Shown here: positions 51,401 through 63,607 of the stretch, in pieces | How the letters are laid out: each line of letters starts with the position of its first letter | How positions within the stretch are numbered: the first letter of the stretch is position 1 | From: Sipunculus nudus | Lineage: Eukaryota; Annelida; Sipuncula; Golfingiida; Sipunculidae | NCBI GenBank assembly: GCA_026874595.1 | Contig: CM049320.1 | Location: 23,693,714-23,757,713, forward strand | Length of the DNA stretch: 64,000 bases | Direction: 5' to 3' | Notes under the pieces: generated by a model | Told to the model about the DNA's origin: nothing | Seen by the model: the letters and a program-made list of their open reading frames with translations, nothing else | Databases searched by the model: none | Position numbers and translations under genes: made by a program

Positions 51401-54400
51401 ATTTTCAACATACTCTTGAGCACTAGTTGTTAGGAAAAAATATTAACGCTAAAGTATCTGCATGTATCAATGAACGTCTATGGTATGGAAAGAGACTAAC
51501 GCCAGCAACAAGTGTAAGCGTTAGACCAAATTAGACTACAACTGGTACCGTCCTGATGCGGGAACATTTCATCTATATGCATTCATTGCACTGTATGGAT
51601 ATAAATTATATTTAATCAAGAACCCATTATGATATAAATGATTCAGAGCTTCATAGTATGACCAACACCAATGATTTATTTAAACCTTAAACTTCGATTT
51701 CATGATGAAGTGAAGTGCTTGCCAAATTGAACTAGAACAGAAAGGTAAGGCCAAAATAAAAAAAAAGGTATGGTTCTCATGCACTTTTTTTGTTTCAGAA
51801 ATCAATGCAGGCGGGCGCTTTTATTTTAAATTTTTTGGTATGTTTCGATTAATATGTCAAATGATAAAGGAAAAGCATGAAAATAACAGTTTTATTTTGC
51901 TAAATAAGTAAAAGCACTACAAAACAAAGGAAATTGTATGGTTTTATCTTCTTGACAGAAATGTCGGAGCGGCAGCAGCTCAAAATTGGAAAGTTTTTAT
52001 TGAAAATCAAAATAAAAATTTTTGATGCGGGGGTTTAAAATTGATGCGGGCGGTGCCTGAGAACCATACCTTTAATTTTTTTTGGCCTAAGTGCCCTTTT
52101 TTATTACATACTTTGTGTATGTGTGATAATAATTTTATAGTTCATCTAAAGTGATAAAGATTTGTGGGAGGCGAGGATGTAATTACATCAACATGTTTAA
52201 TGAAACGCAAATAATAAAAAACTTTACAATATATCTTTATTTTTTGATACAACAGTTTTACCTGCACTATGTTCAGTTCTTGGTAACGGTATATCTCCAC
52301 TCATAGAAGGCGTATGCCATTTATTGCTACGCACATCATAAACCCTGACGAACTCTTCCTTTGTTTTGTACGTTTGGTTCCATCCACCTATAACGTACAT
52401 TAGTCCTTTGATTGCGGAAGCTGTGTGACCAGTACAAGCATGTGCCTGTAGGTTTAGAGAAATAAGAAAATATGATCCATTAGAGTACGAAAAACCCCAG
52501 GTACTTTACAAAACTACCTCAAAATATCATAATTTGTAATGTAGACAATGAAGCCAATGAATAATTTCAACTTGTATCACCAGACTATTTAATGTTACGC
52601 CATAAACAGCTATGACAGAGGGGTTATAACTAATGTATTACTTGGTGGTAAATGTTTGAAAGTGAGCATGAGATTCTCTGTAATTTTAGATCTGTATCTT
52701 AATGGCTAATTACCTGTAGGTATAATTAGCAGTACAGTGAAGGCCAAAGCATGTTCAGACAGGATGACACTTAGGTCAGAGCTAATTAGCAGTTCAAGGA
52801 ATTGCAATTGAATTTTATAAAGAATAATACACCTTTGGTTACAGTGCCAGCCGGGCTGAGAGATGTTCACACTCGTGCTTTTACAGTTAATCAAAGCATT
52901 CTAGTTGATTAGTTATAAAAGAGATAATGATAGTTCAATATGTATGTAAGGATTGGAAATCTAGACATATGGAGGTAGAGGAGCCTTGGACAGAGATGTT
53001 AACGTTGTGCATGTCTGTCCTCCGCTGTAGGACCTGGTGGAAGTTTGGCACACTAGGATGGAACTGGACTGGCTGCATGCTCAGAATATTACTTAAGTAA
53101 GTAATGGCGGAATTTATGACCACAATGTGAACCAATAGCTGCGTTCTACGATTGTTCTGTTAAGTAAATGTGAGACTTTAATGTTTAACAGGAAGATGTA
53201 TGCTAAATCTACAATCGGAATGTGTATTCTAAATGTTCACCAGAAACCTGTGACATGGCATTCAACTGGAATGTGTGACTTTTATGTACTGCCGGAATGT
53301 AAGACATAATGTGAACAGGAACTGGTAACTGTATTTTTCAACTGTGAAGCTGTAATTGTGATGTCAGAAGAATAAACTATGTGTTAAAGTTACAAAGACT
53401 TCCTACTTCGTGTCATCAACTTAGAAATACATAGAATAGCTATGTGGCACAGCAATACATTTGAATTTCATGTAACAGACGGCATCTTTACTTATGATGT
53501 GATATTTGATAGAGATGGGTAAATGAGGAGGTACCAGCCATCCATATGTCACGCAAAAAGGATCTGGGTTCACTAATTATTGAGTGTAAGATTTTTTTCA
53601 TGCATCATCGAATGACTTCACCAATTAGAAAACTTGGTTATATTTTTCTTATTTTCAATGAAACAAGTGTGAATGGAGAGATGATGGTAACACATGTAAC
53701 CATACATAGGGGGTGACCTACTTATAAAGGGTACGTTACTACCTGCCAGCCACTGGTCGGGTTAACAGTAACCCAGGTGTAAAAAAACAACTGAAGAGAC
53801 TCCTGTCATATTTAACAGATACAACTATCAATGATCATAAAAAAAGAATTTACAAAGCAATCAATTTTTTTTTACCTTTCATCTACACTCAGCTTAGAAA
53901 CGGATAAGAGAAATATGAAACGATCTGAAATATGATCTGAGATATCATTAGGGTATTCATGACGCATTTACTGAAAAATCTCATTATTGCAAACATAAGA
54001 TAAAATAACGGGGCGTAATATGTATAACTGCATATATACACCTTCTTCTAATACTTTATTTTTATAGAATTTCAAATATAGACCTAAACATATGTCCAGA
54101 AAACTGGTAGCTCAAAGTAACACAAAATAAATTAACATCAGAGTAAAAATTACACTTTTGCAATACATGTTTGAACGTTTGTTCGGTAAAACATATAAAG
54201 ATAACGAGGATAAACAGTAGTATTGCCGACAGTTTCACTTCTATTGTCATTTTACAAATACCATCACATATTGTGCTGGTCATACATATGCATATAACTG
54301 CAGGGTGTCCCAAAGGGTGGTATGTATTCCTTTGCTGTATTTGTAACATGACAATGGAAGTGAAAAGCAATGTAATTTTAACTATAATGTTAAATATATT

Positions 54401-57231
54401 TTGTGTTACTTTGAGCTTCTGTCATATTCCGTAAACAATCTTTGACGTTAGAGTCTGATGATAAGTGATTCATCCTTTTCCTTCCTATACTTGTCCAGTC
54501 ATGTGTCTATAAATGTTAAACTATCCAAACTCTGTGATGGCTTAAACTTACCTGTGGTTTGGACTCCCATTTGTAAGTGTTAAGGTTTAACAGAATAAGG
54601 TTACTCTTCATCTTACAAGCACCCTGTCGAAACGAAGTTACAAGAATGCAGTTCATTTACATTGGAGCGAAATGTGTTTAGAAAAAGCATGTTCATAATT
54701 AAACATGCGGCAGGGACTAGATTTTTCGTGGGTGTAAGGGAAAACACTCACAGAGACACCACCGAACACAATCATGTATTCATCAATCATACATGCGGAA
54801 TGGTATGACCTGGCTTCGGGGACGTCACCGTGGACTGTGAGACGGGACCACTCTTCCTTTGCTGTGGAAACAAAGTTTTGCTATTATCTGTTTAATGCCC
54901 CTTATTTGCATTGAATGGATAACTTATATCCCGTCTTGTGACATCATGGCACATGTTGAAAATTGTGCAATACATAGTGTGAAAATAGCCAAGAATACAT
55001 TGACTCTAAACATAATTCCATATTTGTTCTCTTACACCTTTTCACGAGAGATTTGTTTTTCATTTTTTCCCATTATGCAGGTATCAGTAAAACATTAAAC
55101 AAATTAAACGAATAATCCTCAAATTATCTGCCTTGATTAAAATCCAATATGCTACTAGAAAACCACACTGATGAATACTTAAAAATAGGCCTCGATCAAT
55201 AATAATATATATGAAGTATAAATGTTATAATACAATTCAACAAACAAAAGAGTGACATCTACAATTTAAGCCTCATCAGTAACAACATCTGGAACATAAC
55301 AAATAAGTGATCAGTCAAAAGTTTGGGACGTATCATTTGGATGACTATTTCATTTGTTCTGTTAATATGACAACAAAGAAAGGTCATCAATCAGTGCTAT
55401 GGAAGAATATCCGTTTGTACACAGGCTGAATAAGACGATGGGGTACCTTGAACAAGGTTATTGTTATTTACGGTAACTACCGCATTTGCTTATCAGCGCC
55501 ATCTTGTGTCCATTTAGTGAAACACATAACGTTTGTGTAAAGCATTAGAACTGGCTAATTCCTTTGTATATTCTTACACATTTGAGTGGATCACCAACAG
55601 GAATACATATAGCTTCATTACGTTGAGTTGCAATATGATTAAAGTTAACGTTTAACCAAAAAGATACATATCTTGAACTTCTAAATCGTTCAAAGTTCGA
55701 ATACTGGATGGTGCTGATAAGCAAATGCGGGAGTTACCGGCAATAATATAGTTTTGTTCAAAGGATTATTAACATTGGCAATCAACCATTTATCAATTTT
55801 CAACTGCTGCCATGTTTTGACCAAAGGTAGTATTTTTTGTATCATAAGTTTACAACAATAATTACTTAATAATTGTAATGATTAATCTACGGTTATTTTA
55901 TAATATTTACTACCACTTACACGGATCAAAGCACCAGAGTTTGTTATCCGAGTGTTTATCAAATTCTTCTTCGCCTCCCCATAAATAGATCTTTCCTTGA
56001 TACCCTGCAGCTGTGTAACCATATCGAGAGGATGGCGTGTTGTCACCCTCGGCCCATCCTGTCTTTTCTGATATTTCTCCCCATTGATAGTTCTCTGAAT
56101 ATGAATTACTATTTTCTTTTTCAGATTGATTTAAAATCGGCACACTCTGATTGTAGCTATATTCTATTGTATAAGGTGCATCCGTAGACCTCTCAGAATT
56201 AAAATTCTTGGAAACAAGTGTTAAATGGCATAGTATAGTTTTCTTAAAGTTTAAAGTGTTGTTTTTTATTTCATGAAATACATGCTGATGTGAATATTAA
56301 ATATTGCCAATCATTTAAAATATATGGTAGAAAACGCCATTTTAACATGAATTTTAGGATGAAGACCAAATGTACCTAAGAGGATCATTGTTGGTTGAAA
56401 TATCATTTCATATATTGCTTTATTTTATTGAAGATTTTGAAAAAGGCCCTATATACCTTATCAAATTAATTTACTGCCAAATAATTCTGTTTTTTTTTTT
56501 TGGGGGGGGGGGGCTTACGAAATTTTGAAAATGGCTATACAATCCTGCACTTATTACCTACAACCCAGTACATATAAATATATATGTGTGTGTGTGTGTA
56601 ATAAATATGACTATTGAAGTACAAAAACAATGGTGAAGTGTTCAGATAACGCATAAGTGTAATTCAGCCATTTCAATTTACTTACACTGCATTGCATCTA
56701 TATACAAACAACCTTTTTTGGTATCGGTGTTTTATAATGTGTATGTATACAACCGAAATTATTTCAACACAAACAAATTATTTATGTACAAACAAAAGAA
56801 AGCTCTCCTGTTCCATATGAAGTAAAACCATAACAATTTTTAAAATATCTGGTGACAAACGAAATATTATAACTAGAACTTTCTACAAAGCCGTCACATT
56901 GCGAACAGGATTATATAATGAGATAGGTACATTCTTGCCTTTCTACCTATTTATAACATTGCTAATTACGCTCTCAATCACAAACAATCACAAAATGTAC
57001 TGTTGCAAAATAAATAGATGTGTAACATGATATCTGAACAATGTTTGTGCTCTCATTATGTCAGTCTATTCGGTAGCAGTTGAGGTAAATTTTGATACTG
57101 TTTATCATTAAAATATTGCAAACCCAAGGTAATATGTATAGTAAAACCCGAGGCTAATAAGCCATATATAAGTGGACAAGAGGTACATTTATTTAGTTGA
57201 AATTGGGTAATTTAATAATAATAATAATAAT

Positions 57232-57273
<42 letters not shown>

Positions 57274-57447
57274 CAAATTCATATTATCCTTGATAATACC
57301 TGTATTAAGAACATTTACTACAATCCTGTCCATTTCGGGGGGCTCTGCTCCACCAAATGTATAAATGGAGTATCTATCAGGAACATGAACTGCTTGATGT
57401 CTCCACGTTGCTAGTCCCCCATCTCTGTGTATAGTGCAGGATGCCAT
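48429..57447 (-). CDS. KLHDC3-like kelch-repeat protein, nine exons
   Basis: KLHDC3 is a kelch-propeller substrate receptor for cullin-2 ubiquitin ligases. Minus-strand exons: 57447-57300, 56163-55921, 54861-54752, 54623-54552, 52445-52262, 50641-50561, 49944-49845, 48935-48883 and 48547-48429 total 1110 bases, 369 residues, every phase consistent. Kelch blades are marked by YTFGG, YLWGG, IVFGG, YVIGG, FIYGG and a diverged last blade VIIGRKSSG. The N terminus (CTIHRDGGLATWRHQAV) and RYGYTAAGYQGKIYLWGG resemble KLHDC3. Residues after about 330 are a polar tail (KEQTEATGPP...) without a recognisable cullin-2 box. The eighth exon needs a GC-AG intron (ATAG|GCATGT). The window shows the gene directly upstream of a caspase on the same strand; see findings for a possible fusion. 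Kelch identity is secure, KLHDC3 orthology is not. Confidence 0.85.
49945..50560 (-). other. Kelch intron 6 containing a SINE
   Basis: Lies between the fifth-blade exon and the sixth-blade exon and is largely occupied by the tRNA-derived SINE at 50071-50434. Confidence 0.6.
50071..50434 (-). mobile_element. tRNA-derived SINE with target-site duplication
   Basis: On the minus strand the head carries an RNA polymerase III A box TGGCTCAGGGG (50423-50413) and B box GTTCGAATC (50379-50371) in tRNA-like spacing. The body of about 300 bp is unrelated to tRNA. Flanking near-identical sequences TAGTCCACACACA (50058-50070) and TAGTCCACAAACA (50435-50447) are the target duplication, so the insertion is fairly recent. 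It lies in the kelch gene in the sense orientation. Confidence 0.75.
50642..52261 (-). other. Kelch intron 5
   Basis: Contains the 339-bp GGCC-ended MITE at 51749-52087. No exon was found in the rest. Confidence 0.6.
51749..52087. mobile_element. 339-bp MITE, GGCCAAAA ends, TAA duplication
   Basis: Left end GGCCAAAATAAA...GGTATGGTTCTCA; right end, reverse-complemented, GGCCAAAAAAAATTAAAGGT followed by ATGGTTCTCA. Flanked by TAA on both sides (51746-51748 and 52088-52090). It shares its outer termini and target with the 2.45-kb element at 29901-32350, consistent with a PIF/Harbinger-type family. Confidence 0.7.
52446..54551 (-). other. Kelch intron 4
   Basis: A 2.1-kb intron. Apparent frames around 54062-54434 on both strands come from a local inverted similarity (CTTCACTT/ATTGTCATTTTACAAATAC and its complement, about 54222-54372) and are not exons. 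Confidence 0.5.
56164..57299 (-). other. Kelch intron 1 with (TAA)n(TA)n microsatellite
   Basis: Holds a G run at 56502-56513, a short GT tract near 56586, and a (TAA)n/(TA)n tract at 57211-57272. Nothing else was recognised. Confidence 0.6.
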
Positions 57448-57890
57448 CGGGCATTAACAACTCCAGACCGTACAATCCACTAAAGGTTCCACTGGTGATG
57501 TGTCCTGTGTAAAATACCCGATTCCATGTATATGAATACAATTAAATGTGTATAAATACATTGGAGAAGTAATATTTGAAGACTATTATATGTCCCATTC
57601 ACGGTCTGCACAGTAAACACTATTGGAACGTTTCATCCATTTATTTAAGGATTGAAATGCGACCTTTTTATTCATTAGGGACAGCTCTGGCTTTCGTGAT
57701 TGACGGCTTTAATAATTCAAATATGAATACTTTGTTTTGGAAATTTGCAATAAAGCAATTGTTTAGCCATTGAATACTTGACAACAGCGAAACATACCTT
57801 GAATCAGGCTATCCGGTTTGTACATGTGTACCAGCCGTGCTTGTCGCCAAATCATTTTGCCCGTGCTAGAACTCCTTATCAGAGACCATA
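57448..57890 (-). other. Kelch gene 5' UTR: predicted leader exons
   Basis: An acceptor TTACACAG precedes 57504, giving a 57-base leader before the ATG at 57447. Further upstream a strong donor TTCAAG|GTATGT ends an exon at 57798, whose 5' limit (about 57890) is a guess. No TATA box was assigned. Confidence 0.4.
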
Positions 57891-57899
57891 AATAAATGC

Positions 57900-58058
57900 T
57901 AGTTATATACCAAAGCGGGGGAACACTGATAAAAGCACGATTCCAAGAACAGCTGCTTGTGACCGTGCAAAAGTGTATTTGCTCAACTATTCTGATAACA
58001 CTGGATAAATTTTACTTCCTGAATAATGAAACCCTTTGGACGTTACTGATATCACACA

Positions 58059-58096
<38 letters not shown>

Positions 58097-60370
58097 GCAA
58101 TCATTCAACATATACCGACATTTAACTTTTAACAAGCTTTTATTACAGCCGGACTGCATAAAGACTATGCTCTACCCTTTCGAATTCAGGTTGGAGCCGT
58201 ATTAGAGGGAGGTTAAATGATAACTTACATTAGTCCGGGACAAAAAGGGTTGTCGTCTTAGCGGGGGTGGTCGACATGTGAGATTTCACTGTACTCTTCA
58301 AAGGTATTTTTTCAATATATAAGAGATTACGGTAATTCGATTACACTCGAAAATGTTAAATATGTTTATATGAATAGCTCCTATTTGATTTTCACTATTC
58401 ACAAGACACATGGACGAAGGCGTCACCACGGAAGGATCCTCAACAAATGAAATGATCTTAATCCATTCGCAAGCATATCTGCCGAAAAATTTTCCCAGTA
58501 GTGGGAATGCACATCTTTCTTCTTGAATGGCAATGCAAGGATGAGGATAGGATTCAAATTATAGGATTAGCTATCGGAAAAACACATGTCAGACAACTGT
58601 CAGGCTTCCCAACTCCCCTTGATGAGCATGAATGAAATTACTCTCATCCTATCATGCAATCAGCAAGGTGTTCTCTTGGTGACCTAGTGAACGCAAATCC
58701 CTGTCCGGTCAAGCTCATCCTGTCGGATGATTTTAAGATAAATTTGGGACCGCAGAAAATGGAGACACTGAAAACGTACACTTATAACGCTGATGAGTTA
58801 AAACTACTCAGACTGACGATGCTCTCAGTGAGTTACTTAACCTCAGACTGAGCACTTTCAATTAGCTACAATTTTAGGCTGCGATTTTTCTGCGGTGCCC
58901 TGACGTTACGTTGGCGGTCAGAATCGCTCTAGTGTTTTACTCATGTAGTCTTTCCAAGTACGTGGGTTTCCGCGGGGGGAACCCGCGGGTTATTCATCGA
59001 ACGGCCAGGAGCGGGACTGGGCGATTTCTGCGGCAGGCTTTTAAACGCCCCGCTAGGTACATACCAAGACGAATCAAAATACGGAAAATATAGCTCACCC
59101 CCCCCTCCCCCCCAAAAAATGCAAGAAATTGTTTTATGGTGATTTTCTCGGCTAAAGGATTAGCTTAACAATATATAAAAAGTTTTCCAAAATTGTACTC
59201 CCGGAAATTTTCTATTTTCAAGATGGCTTCGAAGATTGCCGCCAGCGCACCTCATATAACCTCAATATGACTATTGGGTCCAATAAAAACATCATCTCGT
59301 ATTTATATTACTGGGAAATCCAGGATGGCCTCCAAATCATCAAACATGGCCATAAATCATTCATTTTTTTTCATTTGGAGGTGTAGTTTTGATATCTAAT
59401 ACGAGGTGTAAGGGATAAAGGAATCCTTTGGAACCTTTGGAATCATTACGTATTTATGTCATTGACAAAGGTCCTTTTATCATCATAGAGTTGTAAACTA
59501 TGTATCTACTGTAATACTATATGTATTACATTTATTGGTTAGTATGTCAGATGAAACCAAATAAAGCATCGCTGTGTAGTCGTGGGGCTGTGAAATCAAA
59601 AATGGCTGTCGATTATTTCATTTGCATTAATTGCTCGTAAGTAATCTTCACATTATTGCCTAGTTTTGGTGTCTATACTTATTTTTGGGGTATTTACCCT
59701 GTAGTAAATTGTTAGCGAGTAAACTTGTACGTGCAGGTAACCCATACCTCCAAGATGTCAGACAAATAATTTTACGCTAATATGGTTAACTTTAAAGGTT
59801 CTACCCTTGACAACAGTTTGTTGTCTTTCCCAATACTTAGTTTTCATAAATTGAGAAAAAAGACTAGTAGTAAATCCTTGAGTATTCAGATAATCAAAAA
59901 TATCAGACACTGGACCTAAGATTGCCACTAGTACATTGAAACCGGATAAAACTGGTGCATTTCAATTAGATCGGTAATGTTTTCTTCCAGACTCCCAGAA
60001 ATAAAATAGCTGAGACCACCTGAATTAGGATCGCACGATGAGCGGCATCAGTGAAAAATAGTTATTTGTATGATATTTCTATCTATCTGAACAAAGTCAG
60101 GTGCAAAATTATCATCCTTGATCTTCTATTATCTTGCTGTTTGGAATGCTGTATCTGTTAAGTATATCAGGTCCTAAAACACTGGTATAGTCTCAAACGC
60201 CTACAGCTACGTCGTTCTTTTAAGTAGAAGCTATGGACCGTCTTCAGAGGACAATGAGGAGTGACCTCTTCCTATATCATCCAAGTGTGTGACATTTATG
60301 TCACTGTTGTTCAAAGACTTATTACCAAAATAGTTCATTCAAAGTTAATAACAGTTAATTCAATATATTT
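57900..60370. other. Intergenic, no gene found
   Basis: Includes a (CA)n tract (58055-58092), a short GC-rich palindrome CCGCGGG...CCCGCGG near 58969-58987 and AT-rich unique-looking sequence. No supported exon on either strand. Confidence 0.5.
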
Positions 60371-60374
60371 AGAT

Positions 60375-62330
60375 ATTGTTAGTAAAAAGGTTGTAAACTT
60401 TTAAAACCGGCACCTCCGTGAAAAGTTTCTCGACCTGTTCAAAAGCAGCTAGTTCAGGGTCTGACCACGTCCACTGCAAATCTTTTCTAGTTAGGTTACC
60501 GAGTGGTTTTGTGACTCAAGTGAGGTTCGGAATCAGCATGCCCAGTGTAATTTGACATTCCTACAAACGCCGCAGTTGTACGGTGTTTGAAGGTGGAAGT
60601 GGGTTATTTATGGCACGTAAATGTATCAGGGTCTGTTTGTAACCCTTTCTCGGTAATGCCGTGGCCCGTGAAAGTGATCGAAGATTGTCTAAGCTCAAGT
60701 TTGATGCCTTTGCTGCGGCACCTAGATAAAAATGCCACAAGTCTCTCGTCGTGCACAGCTTGGTCTTTCTCATATATGACAACATAGTCAGCCACACATA
60801 TGAAGAAGGGAAGTATATTTAAAGCTTTAAGCAATTTCTTCTGAAAAATCTCAGATGATGCAGATACTCCAAAAGGAAGTCTCAAGCATCCAAAACGTCA
60901 AGCAGGTTTGAAAGGTTGGTGGCCTGCTTGACTCTTGTACCAATTGTACATTCCAGTAACCTGATGATAAGTTTGCCTTTGAGAATACACGTCACATTCC
61001 CAATTCGTTAAGTGTCCCTCGAACGCGCGGATTGATAGAATTTCGTAACTCACCGGTTTTCTTGTCAGTGAGTTATCTGACGAAGTAGGTTTATCGACAG
61101 TCTTTATGATACCCATTCCCAGAAGACAATCCAGCTCTACTTTGAGCTCAGGCCTGATTGAGACGTCTGGTGGAATTATGACAGGATGTACATTTGGGTC
61201 AACCTCAAAGTGGACAATCCCTTCCAGAGTTCCTAAGTCACTATTGAACACATCAGAGAATCTTGCAGTTACCAAAGCTGATGCCACTCGTTCCATCTTA
61301 TCTGTGTTTATAATGACATGTTTCATTTGTGCAGCAGGTTTCAGTCCTATAAGAGGTGTCAAGTCCTCTTTAACAACCATGAATTCAATGGAGAATTTCT
61401 TTTGATTTTTCGGATTCTGTATGTTTGTGCGACAAATGCCAAGTGACGTGATTTCTGTTTCTTTCCACAATTTTAACTTTCGTTCCGTTCAACTCACCTC
61501 TCTGAGGTACATTGAGGAAGTGCATTTACTGACGCCCCATTGTCAATTATAAAAGTCACACGAGTGCCATTGACCATCATTCTACACCGTACATCTTTCG
61601 TGTTTCAATCTATCAATCTATTGCACGTCAGAGTCACTCGACTCCCCATCTTGTTTTGTGATTTAATGCACAGTTTGTCGGCTTTGCAATATGATCTCAC
61701 ATTCGCAAAAGTAAGGATTTTTTTCTCTTGCACTTATTGCATGTTTTACCTCATGTCGGACAGTCTTGCTTTCTTATTATGTGTCTGTTTCCGCAGAATT
61801 TACAGTTCATGCTTGGTCTTGTTGCAGAATGAGTACTCTTAGGTTTATTTATCCTTCAAACAGCTCTATCTTTCTTGGCCGTGTACATTTTGTTTATATT
61901 GTCCGGTCGGAGAATTTTTTTTCTTGAATGATTGCATTTTCGGCCGTTTTGCAAATGTCAATGCAAGTGTCCAGTGTTAGATTCCTTTCTCTTAACAGTC
62001 CTAATATATAGATCTAGCCCATCCATCGGGAATAGTGAAGTGAAATCCTTGTACATTTTCAATATGTCATCCCCTATATTGGCAATAAAAGGCAACTTGT
62101 TACTGACGGTCTTGTTTGTGCAGCTTAATGAAAATAGAGTAGTTTTTCGCTGCTGTTTGAACAGTTTCCAATCGTCAGTAGCAAGTTTAACCGTATCCAA
62201 GTTATTCGGACGGGGTGGTTTGAAACCATGTACAGGGATTTCGAGTTCAGAGCACCAATTTGACTCATGATGTCGCTGTTACCAGTGAACGCGGGATCAA
62301 GGCATATGCATATGAGGAGCAGAAGCAACA
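60375..62330 (-). mobile_element. Decayed, 3'-truncated Ty3/Gypsy-type retrotransposon (gag-protease-RT)
   Basis: Minus-strand order: gag-like frame (DDWKLFKQQ, about 62170), zinc-knuckle region (CKFCGNRH, 61804-61780), aspartic protease motif IIDNGAS (about 61555-61535), pre-RT segment (VHFEVDPNVHPVI...) and reverse transcriptase (RLPFGVSASSEIFQK). The usual VADD catalytic box reads VADY (about 60797-60784), so the polymerase is dead. The frame is broken several times and ends near WTWSDPELAAFEQ...VPVLKVYN at 60380; RNase H core, integrase and LTRs were not found. A genomic fossil lying beside the partial caspase copy. Confidence 0.8.
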
Positions 62331-62978
62331 ATCTGCGGGCATGGAGAGGACGGTCTAGGCACATGGGGTTGTTTATCTCATAGAACCATTCATAGGTCGC
62401 TTCTGTTTTGATATTTATTATCTTTTGATCATTTATGTGTACTTATTTACTAATCCGGCAATTTTTGGCAGTTTTATTAAAATCTGTTCTTGGTCCAATA
62501 GCTCTGATTGTGCATTTTCTAATTTAGACTTTAAGCTTTTAGTCAAATACGCAGCAAAGGCTTACTTGTATTTATCAGTGAGGTTATTTTTCCACCTCGA
62601 TTTTACAGTGAGTGTATTTTTCTCTCTTTTTTTCCACTGATATCAGATATGTCACTCACAGTTTTTCTGCTGGCATTACTTAAGGATTAACAATCTGAGT
62701 TTGCCATTGACAGTGTGATGCATACTGGACACTGTATATCAGATAAACAATTGTCTTGGTTTTTAATTTAAACCTCTGATTTTGGGAAATAAACATGTAT
62801 GGTGATGTTATAATATAGTGAACTAGAAAAGCACTCAGTGAACTATTTTGCATAACATAAAATTAAAGAATTTAAGGATCAGCATTAAGTCAAATAGGCG
62901 CTTTTTATTATATGAAACATTAAACTGTGAAAAATTATGAATTGAGACATCATATAATATTTCAAAATATATTGTCAG

Positions 62979-63607
62979 ATTTGCAACTATTTCTACGGCT
63001 TCGCAACTCAGCCAAGTACGGAAAATGGCATTATATAAATCGGCAGTTATCAATTCTGAAATTAGGATAACTGAACTAAGGATTGCCATTGCATTCACGT
63101 TTTGCTATATACTTTTGATATTATCATGTTATTGTTCTACCATTGACAGGGGAACCTGCCTGCCGTGTTCCAGGACTCAGTAGCTGGTACATCTTAGAGA
63201 TGAGAGAAGTATTCAGTGGAAAAGCAGCTATCAAACATGTGGCTGAGCTAATGACAGAGGCGTGTCACGTATCTGAATAAATGTGCAATGATATAACCAA
63301 TTAGGATAATCATCACTTTTAAGAGAAGTTTAATTTTCGAGACTATATAAAAACTATAAATTTATAGATATTAAGATAGTAAACAATATCAGATTAAACT
63401 ACAATGATTCATTTCAAATCTGACATGAATGTAACGGGTAGACACATTTCTATCAAATACCCAGCAGAAATGATATGCCAAATAGTCTGATTTTAGGTAC
63501 GCAAAAATGTATCCAAGAAATACGGTCATGCGGAAGAAATAATCCAAACTCCAGAGGCAATTAATGGACTAGAAAAGACGTTTTATCTTTTCCCTGGCAT
63601 TGAGTAG
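62979..63607 (+). pseudogene. Partial caspase copy: p10 region only, three exons, inverted relative to the first
   Basis: Plus-strand exons about 62979-63015 (ICNYFYGFATQP), 63150-63259 (EPACRVPGLSSWYILEMREV...) and 63497-63607 (VRKNVSKKYG...FYLFPGIE, TAG) match the last part of the caspase at 46530-47190 with the same intron phases; the middle exon is 110 bases in both. The pocket Arg is kept (ACR). The middle exon ends GAG|GCGTGT, a GC donor, where the paralogue has GAG|GTTTGT. No p20 exon with the His and Cys was found upstream; a retrotransposon occupies 60.4-62.3 kb. Either a truncated duplicate or a gene whose p20 exons I failed to recognise. Reading frames are intact, so decay is recent or selection persisted. 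Confidence 0.7.

Noticed and set aside
54062..54434. Two antiparallel frames of about 100 residues with similar peptides
   Set aside because: They arise from a local inverted repeat inside a kelch intron; no splice or domain support.
62425..62978. Caspase p20 exons upstream of the p10 copy
   Set aside because: No SHGG, QACxG or FVLVIN-like sequence was found on the plus strand in this stretch.
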